Origin: an uncultured Muribaculaceae bacterium
GTDB taxonomy: Bacteria; Bacteroidota; Bacteroidia; Bacteroidales; Muribaculaceae
Direction: 5' to 3'
DNA length: 20,967 bases
Assembly: GCA_910584545.1 (NCBI GenBank)
Contig: CAJUBC010000042.1
Coordinates: 1-20,967, forward strand
Shown here one piece after another: positions 16,420 to 20,967 of the stretch. Position numbers and translations under genes: made by a program. The notes beneath the pieces were generated by a model. The model ran no database searches, was not told the origin of the DNA, and saw nothing but the letters and a program-made list of their open reading frames with translations. Positions within the stretch are counted from its first letter, which is position 1, and every line of letters starts with the position of its first letter.

Positions 16420-18291
16420 TTAGAAATTCTGCAGGATCATTACCTGACGGGGCGCGAATTTCATCTCCTTATCAATTATAACGTTTTCACCGGAGATTAT
16501 ATCGCGCAGAGAGGAGCCGTAAGGCAGAATTTCCAACGTGCGTTCCATGGAGACCTCGCGGGGAGCGTCATTTCCGTTCATTATGACTGTCACTTCCCTG
16601 TCACCAAGCTTGCGCTGATAGACATAAAGTCCGTTCTGAGGCATGAAATGCTTGAGACTTCCGTGCGCTATCACTTCGTTGGCCTCGCCACGCCGCCAGT
16701 TGAGAAGCTTGGACATATAGTCCCATGCCTCGTTCTGGACCGGAGTCCTTCCTTCAGGAGTAAAGGCATCGGTCCGGTCTCCGGGGAATCCACCCGGGAA
16801 GTCCCTGCGTACGAAACCGTCGCTGCCCTCCTTAGAGCCGTTCATCAGGAGTTCGGTGCCGTAATATATCTGCGGAATGCCCCGTGAGGTGAGCAGGAAG
16901 GTCTGCGCCTGCTTCCACGCCCCGAGATCCTCCGGCATCGCGGCGAGGAAACGATCGGTGTCGTGATTGTCGAGGAAAGTCAGGATCCTCTGCGGATCGG
17001 GATAGAGATAATCGTTCGAGAGGTGGTCGTAGACCTTGTTGAGGCCGTTCCAGGGATCGGTCTGCGAGTTGAACGCCTCGCGGCCGTTGAGTATGAACCA
17101 GAAGTCCATCACCGTCGGCAGTTCCGGATTCTCCCTGTTGATCCCGTTGCCGCGCTGCCAGTAGGCAGGCCCCGCCTCGTTGGAATACCAGCACTCCCCC
17201 ACTATGTTGAAATCGGGATATTCTCGCAGGACCGCCTTGTTCCATTCGGCCATCGCCCGGGCGTCGGCGTATGGATATGTGTCCATGCGTATGCCGTCGA
17301 TTTTCGATGATTCTATCCACCATATAGAGTTCTGGATGAGATAGCGCATCAAGTGAGGATTCCGCTGGTTGAGGTCGGGCATGTCGGGAACGAACCAGCC
17401 GTTGACTGTATGGTCGAAGTCATAATCCGAAACGTATGGATCGTGGACGGTGGTAAGCCGGAAATTGGTGAGCACATCTCCATTGGGATGATTGTACCAA
17501 TCCTGCGAGGGCATGTCGGCCATCCATGGATGTGCAGAACCGGAATGGTTGAATATCATATCCATCACCACCTTCATGCCTCGGTCATGCGCCTTGCCTA
17601 CGAGCCGCCGCCAGTCGTCGTTGGTGCCGAAGCGTGGATCGATGCGGTAATAGTTGGTGGTGGCGTACCCGTGATAGGAACCGCCGGGCATGTCGTTCTC
17701 CAATACCGGACATAGCCAGATGGCTGTGACGCCGAGCGAGTCGAGATACCCGAGATGGCTTTCCACACCGAGCATGTCGCCGCCATGACGCGCATTGGGA
17801 TCGCTGCGGTCTACGACAGAACCGTTGCGAAGGCTTTTCTGTCGACCGGCGTCGCCGGATGCGGGCAGACCCTTGGCGAAACGGTCGGGCATCAGCAGAT
17901 ACAACACATCCTCCGAAGAGAAACCCCTGTACTCTTCAGGACGCCTGTCACGAGCCCTCAGTTCGTAAACGAGCTTTCCCTTGCGGCCGTCAAGGGTATA
18001 ACCGAATTCCAGTTTGCCGGGGCGTGCCTCAGGGGTGATCGTAAGGTAGAGGAACTTATAGTTATCCGAATCGAGACGGACCTGCGAATCGATATCCACG
18101 CCCGGATATTCCAGCGAGAACCTGGCATCCGCGATTCCGGGACCGGTGAGCATAATCTGCAGAGTATCCGACGCCATGCCCGTCCACCAATAAGGAGGCT
18201 CGACATTGGTGATCCGCTCGGGGTGTCGGGCGCCGAACATCGAGGCTGCTCCGGACAGGACTCCCAACGCGATGGTAAAGAACTTATTCAT
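16420..18291 (-). CDS. SusA-like GH13 neopullulanase/cyclomaltodextrinase
   Basis: Exported alpha-glucan hydrolase of 623 residues, probably periplasmic: a signal peptide covers about 1-20 and there is no lipobox. An N-terminal beta domain (25-112) fits the cyclomaltodextrinase N-domain. The TIM barrel carries all four GH13 regions: DMIFNH at 244-249, GIRMDT at 333-338 with nucleophile Asp337, VGECW at 364-368 with acid/base Glu366, and FLDNHD at 439-444 with Asp444. A small C-terminal beta domain (about 540-623) fits the Cyc-maltodext C domain. It should cleave maltodextrins or pullulan-type chains. The usual SusC/SusD partners are not adjacent. It lies 80 bases after rplQ, behind a terminator hairpin, with the ClC gene eight bases downstream. 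I see no clear promoter in the gap. Confidence 0.93.
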   Translation of the reverse strand: MNKFFTIALGVLSGAASMFGARHPERITNVEPPYWWTGMASDTLQIMLTGPGIADARFSLEYPGVDIDSQVRLDSDNYKFLYLTITPEARPGKLEFGYTLDGRKGKLVYELRARDRRPEEYRGFSSEDVLYLLMPDRFAKGLPASGDAGRQKSLRNGSVVDRSDPNARHGGDMLGVESHLGYLDSLGVTAIWLCPVLENDMPGGSYHGYATTNYYRIDPRFGTNDDWRRLVGKAHDRGMKVVMDMIFNHSGSAHPWMADMPSQDWYNHPNGDVLTNFRLTTVHDPYVSDYDFDHTVNGWFVPDMPDLNQRNPHLMRYLIQNSIWWIESSKIDGIRMDTYPYADARAMAEWNKAVLREYPDFNIVGECWYSNEAGPAYWQRGNGINRENPELPTVMDFWFILNGREAFNSQTDPWNGLNKVYDHLSNDYLYPDPQRILTFLDNHDTDRFLAAMPEDLGAWKQAQTFLLTSRGIPQIYYGTELLMNGSKEGSDGFVRRDFPGGFPGDRTDAFTPEGRTPVQNEAWDYMSKLLNWRRGEANEVIAHGSLKHFMPQNGLYVYQRKLGDREVTVIMNGNDAPREVSMERTLEILPYGSSLRDIISGENVIIDKEMKFAPRQVMILQNF

Positions 18292-18313
18292 TGTTGTATA
18301 GGGGGATAAAATT

Positions 18314-18350
18314 GAAGCCGGGGACCCTGAAGGAAGGAATCCCCGGCTTC
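18314..18350 (-). terminator. Terminator hairpin of the rpsK-rpsD-rpoA-rplQ operon
   Basis: GAAGCCGGGGA at 18314-18324 pairs perfectly with TCCCCGGCTTC at 18340-18350 (11 bp, 15-base loop). Read on the minus strand, the stem is followed by AATTTTATC, a short T tract, 22 bases past the rplQ stop. On the plus strand a T tract is absent. It probably ends the ribosomal operon; some read-through could feed the amylase gene. Confidence 0.75.
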
Positions 18351-18371
18351 TGCCTATGAAAAAAATACTAA

Positions 18372-18863
18372 TTATTCTGCCTTGGGAGCCTCCTCTGCCG
18401 GGGCCTCGGCCTTGGGAGCTTCCGCCGCGGGAGCGGCTGCCTTCCTGGAGCGGCTGCGACGGGTGCGGCCCTGCTTCTTCTCCGCGGTTTCGGCGAGCAT
18501 GTTCTCGTTGAAGTCCACGAACTCGATCATTGCCATCTCGGCGTTATCGCCGAGACGATGGCCGGTCTTGAGAATGCGGAGATAACCGCCGGGGCGTTCT
18601 GCAACTTTCTCGGAAATCACACCGAAAAGTTCCTTGACGGCCTCCTTGTTCTGGAGGTAGCTGAAGACAACGCGGCGGTTGAGCGTATCGTCCTTCTTGG
18701 AGCGCGTCACGAGAGGCTCGGCGTACATGCGCAAAGCCTTTGCCTTTGCCAGGGTGGTGAAAATGCGCTTGTGCTCAATCAGAGAGATGCAGAGATTGGC
18801 GAGGAGCGCGTCGCGATGTCCCTTCTTGCGGCTCAGGTGGTTGAATTTCTTATTATGTCTCAT
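18372..18863 (-). CDS. rplQ: 50S ribosomal protein L17
   Basis: Large-subunit ribosomal protein of 163 residues, longer than the ~125 of E. coli. The conserved N-terminus (MRHNKKFNHLSRKKGHRDAL) and YAEPLVTRSKKD, GGYLRILKTGHRLGDNAEMA are typical. After about residue 130 there is a basic stretch (GRTRRSRSRKAA) and then an Ala/Pro/Glu-rich tail with repeated EAPKAE units, as often seen in Bacteroidetes L17. The ATG begins one base after the rpoA stop, indicating tight translational coupling. It is the last gene of the alpha operon. Confidence 0.98.
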   Translation of the reverse strand: MRHNKKFNHLSRKKGHRDALLANLCISLIEHKRIFTTLAKAKALRMYAEPLVTRSKKDDTLNRRVVFSYLQNKEAVKELFGVISEKVAERPGGYLRILKTGHRLGDNAEMAMIEFVDFNENMLAETAEKKQGRTRRSRSRKAAAPAAEAPKAEAPAEEAPKAE

Positions 18864-18864
18864 T

Positions 18865-19863
18865 TTACTCTTTGTCTAATTTGTATTTAGAAATATCCAT
18901 TCCAAAGGAAAGATTGAGCTTATCGAGGAGCTCTTCGAGCTCGCTGAGCGACTTCTTTCCGAAATTGCGGAACTTAAGGAGGTCATTTTTAGAGAAGGCC
19001 ACCAGCTCGCCGAGGGTTTCTACTTCGGCGCTCTTCAGACAGTTGAGAGCGCGGACCGACAGGTCCATATCCACCAGTTTGCTCTTAAGCAGCTGGCGCA
19101 TGTGAAGCACTTCCTCATCGAACTCCTCGGGAGCATCCTCCGGGGGAGTCTCGAGAGTGATTTTCTCATCGCTGAACATCATGAAATGCTGAATCAGGAT
19201 CTTTGCAGCTTCCTTCAGCGCTTCTTTAGGCTGGATGGAACCGTCGGTTGTCACCTCTATCAGCAGTTTCTCGTAGTCGGTCTTCTGCTCGACACGATAG
19301 TTCTCCACCGCGTATTTCACGTTTTTGATGGGAGTATAGATCGAGTCGATCGCAATCACGCCGGGATCGGCGCCGGCGAGCATCTCACGGTTCTCGTCGG
19401 CAGGTACCCAGCCGCGTCCCTTGTTGATGGTATATTCCATCGTGAAGGATGCGGAGGGATCGAGATTGCAAATCACCAGTTCGGGGTTGAGCACCTCGAA
19501 ACCGGAGAGGACCTTACCTAAGTCGCCAGCCGTGAACACATCTGTGCCCGACACCTTGACCATAGCCTTCTCGGCGTTGTGGTCCTCGGTGATCTGCTTG
19601 AATCTGATCTGCTTGAGATTGAGGATGATATTGGTGACATCCTCCTTTACACCGGGAATGGTGTCCAGTTCATGCGCCACTCCGTCGATACGGATGGAAT
19701 TGATGGCGAAACCGCCCAGCGACGAGAGGAGAATCCTCCGGAGGGCGTTGCCGACTGTCTTGCCATAACCGGGCTCAAGAGGCTTGAACTCGAACTTTCC
19801 GAAAGAATTGTTCGCTTCAAGCATCACGACCTTGTCGGGTTTCTGAAATGCTAAAATTGGCAT
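18865..19863 (-). CDS. rpoA: RNA polymerase subunit alpha
   Basis: 332-residue alpha subunit that dimerises to start RNA polymerase assembly; its C-terminal domain contacts UP elements and activators. The N-terminal domain shows NALRRILLSSLGG at 39-51 and the IDGVAHELDTIPGVKEDV segment. The C-terminal domain shows LSVRALNCLK at 268-277 and FRNFGKKSLSELEELL, the helix-hairpin-helix region that binds DNA. Length is normal for Bacteroidetes. It starts 16 bases after rpsD. Confidence 0.98.
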   Translation of the reverse strand: MPILAFQKPDKVVMLEANNSFGKFEFKPLEPGYGKTVGNALRRILLSSLGGFAINSIRIDGVAHELDTIPGVKEDVTNIILNLKQIRFKQITEDHNAEKAMVKVSGTDVFTAGDLGKVLSGFEVLNPELVICNLDPSASFTMEYTINKGRGWVPADENREMLAGADPGVIAIDSIYTPIKNVKYAVENYRVEQKTDYEKLLIEVTTDGSIQPKEALKEAAKILIQHFMMFSDEKITLETPPEDAPEEFDEEVLHMRQLLKSKLVDMDLSVRALNCLKSAEVETLGELVAFSKNDLLKFRNFGKKSLSELEELLDKLNLSFGMDISKYKLDKE

Positions 19864-19879
19864 GGGTTCTTAGAATTTA

Positions 19880-20485
19880 TTATTTAGAATAGAGCTCGAC
19901 TATCAGCTGCTCCTTGATGGTCTCGGGGATATCCTCGCGCTGGGGGAGGTGAAGGAACTTACCGCCCTTGATGCTGTTGTCCCACTCGATCCAGGGATAT
20001 TTGCTATGGTTGAAGCCGGCCATCGCGTCGGCGATTACCTCGAGCGACTTCGATTTCTCGCGCACGGTAACCACTTCGCCGGGCATAACGCGATACGAAG
20101 GAATGTTCACGTTCTTGCCGTTAACGCAGATGTGCTTGTGGAGCACGAGCTGGCGAGCGGCGGGACGGCTTGTGGCCAGACCGAGACGGTATACCACATT
20201 GTCGAGACGGCTTTCGAGGAGCTGTAGAAGCACCTCGCCGGTGATGCCTTTGGTACGCTCCGCTTTCTCGAACAGGTTGCGGAACTGACGCTCGAGCACA
20301 CCGTATGTGTATTTAGCTTTCTGCTTTTCGCGAAGCTGGGCACCGTACTCGGAAGTCTTCTTCCGGCGGTTTGCGCCATGCTGGCCCGGGGGATAGTTCT
20401 TCTTAGCCAGCACTTTGTCATCGCCAAATATTGGCTCGCCGAACTTACGGGCGATTTTAGTTTTTGGTCCTGTGTATCTTGCCAT
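19880..20485 (-). CDS. rpsD: 30S ribosomal protein S4
   Basis: Primary 16S rRNA-binding protein of 201 residues, needed for early 30S assembly and translational fidelity. The start MARYTGPKTKIARKFGEPIF is the conserved N-terminus, so the upstream in-frame extension to 20575 is not used. The S4 RNA-binding fold spans about 91-150 (ESRLDNVVYRLGLATSRPAA, HKHICVNGKNVNIP). The four-Cys zinc motif is absent, so this is the zinc-free form. The 129-base leader between rpsK and rpsD may carry an autoregulatory structure. Confidence 0.98.
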   Translation of the reverse strand: MARYTGPKTKIARKFGEPIFGDDKVLAKKNYPPGQHGANRRKKTSEYGAQLREKQKAKYTYGVLERQFRNLFEKAERTKGITGEVLLQLLESRLDNVVYRLGLATSRPAARQLVLHKHICVNGKNVNIPSYRVMPGEVVTVREKSKSLEVIADAMAGFNHSKYPWIEWDNSIKGGKFLHLPQREDIPETIKEQLIVELYSK

Positions 20486-20614
20486 TTTATATATTCTTTT
20501 TTGCAAATCCTTACACCTGCCCCTTAGCGCAGCCGCGACCGTCGAGAGAAAGTAAGAATGACGGTCTATTCGCATTCAGGACGAGGCGGACGGGACTTTA
20601 TTGGTTGATTCCGA
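20486..20614 (-). promoter_or_regulatory. Possible S4 autoregulatory leader before rpsD
   Basis: This 129-base gap is long for an alpha operon whose other gaps here are 1 and 16 bases. On the minus strand, GACCGTC (20566 to 20560) pairs with GACGGTC (20543 to 20537) in a seven-base-pair stem with a 16-base loop, and a purine-rich AAGGA lies before an A-rich stretch at the start codon. S4 is a known autoregulator of its operon, and structured S4 leaders have been described in Bacteroidia; membership of this stretch is my inference. Confidence 0.4.
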
Positions 20615-20967
20615 TCAGACTCTTCTTCTCTTGGGAGGACGACAACCGTTGTGGGGAAGCGGGGTGACATCCACGATTTCCGTCACTTCGATACCTGCCG
20701 CGTGGACGAAACGGATAGCTGCCTCGCGACCGTTGCCCGGGCCCTTGACATACGCCTTTACCTTGCGGAGACCGAGGTCATAAGCGACCTTGGCGCAATC
20801 CTGCGCCGCCATCTGCGCGGCATAGGGCGTGTTCTTCTTGGAGCCTCTAAAGCCCATCTTGCCGGCCGATGACCAGGAGATGACCTGACCCTCGCTGTTG
20901 GCAAGACACACGATGATGTTGTTGAAAGAGCTATGCACATGAAGCTGACCGTTGGCGTCAACCTTGA
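20615..20967 (-). CDS. rpsK: 30S ribosomal protein S11 (5' end outside window)
   Basis: 116 complete codons before the stop are visible; comparison with the ~129-residue family suggests about 13 N-terminal residues lie beyond the window edge. The reading frame runs without a break from KVDANGQLHVHSSFNN at the edge, so the internal GTG at 20938 is not the start. GKMGFRGSKKNTPYAAQMAA, the GPGNGREAAIR loop and the C-terminal NGCRPPKRRRV are S11 hallmarks. S11 forms part of the 30S platform near the mRNA exit. It is the first visible gene of the alpha operon. Confidence 0.97.
   Translation of the reverse strand, partial: KVDANGQLHVHSSFNNIIVCLANSEGQVISWSSAGKMGFRGSKKNTPYAAQMAAQDCAKVAYDLGLRKVKAYVKGPGNGREAAIRFVHAAGIEVTEIVDVTPLPHNGCRPPKRRRV

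Noticed and set aside
20486..20575. N-terminal extension of rpsD
   Set aside because: S4 proteins start at MARYTGPKTK; the extra 30 codons fall in the leader.

Overview
The window looks like a chromosomal segment of a GC-rich member of the Bacteroidales, perhaps a Muribaculaceae-like gut bacterium (family level is inference). The evidence is a type V (FimA/Mfa-type) pilus operon, a DUF3078 outer-membrane barrel, a SusA-like GH13 enzyme, a TAnnTTTG-type promoter element, A-rich leaders where a Shine-Dalgarno would be expected, and Bacteroidetes-type ribosomal protein and RpoA sequences. Every position is explained by a gene or a short spacer. There are no tRNA or rRNA genes, CRISPR arrays, insertion sequences or prophage genes.

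Left part, + strand, 26-9874: a five-gene pilus operon. It encodes a DUF3868/OmpA-like/TPR periplasmic protein, an Mfa1-type major fimbrillin, a FimB/Mfa2-type anchor lipoprotein, a large fimbrillin-like lipoprotein with an unusual acidic C-terminal extension, and a 1115-residue DUF4906-type probable tip adhesin. The four structural proteins each have a signal peptide ending in a cysteine, as expected for type V pilins, which are exported as lipoproteins and assembled on the cell surface by protease-triggered strand exchange. Two tandem hairpins separate the major pilin from the minor subunits. The operon becomes clearly more AT-rich toward the end of the two distal genes, and a structured 197-base spacer follows it.

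Middle part, + strand, 10072-14925: coaD (coenzyme A synthesis), an S41 C-terminal processing protease, a DUF3078 barrel protein and two small secreted proteins of unknown function. Gaps of 11-41 bases make this a probable operon.

Right part, - strand, 20967-14882: the end of the alpha ribosomal operon (rpsK-rpsD-rpoA-rplQ) closes with a strong hairpin. A SusA-like periplasmic alpha-glucanase and a ClC-family chloride transporter follow on the same strand; the transporter gene runs into the convergent last gene of the middle operon with a 44-base overlap.

The most interesting part is the pilus locus: its modular, compositionally distinct tip genes, its shared candidate Arg processing sites and its intercistronic hairpins. 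I see no wholly unknown system. It reads as a divergent member of the known type V pilus family beside housekeeping genes.
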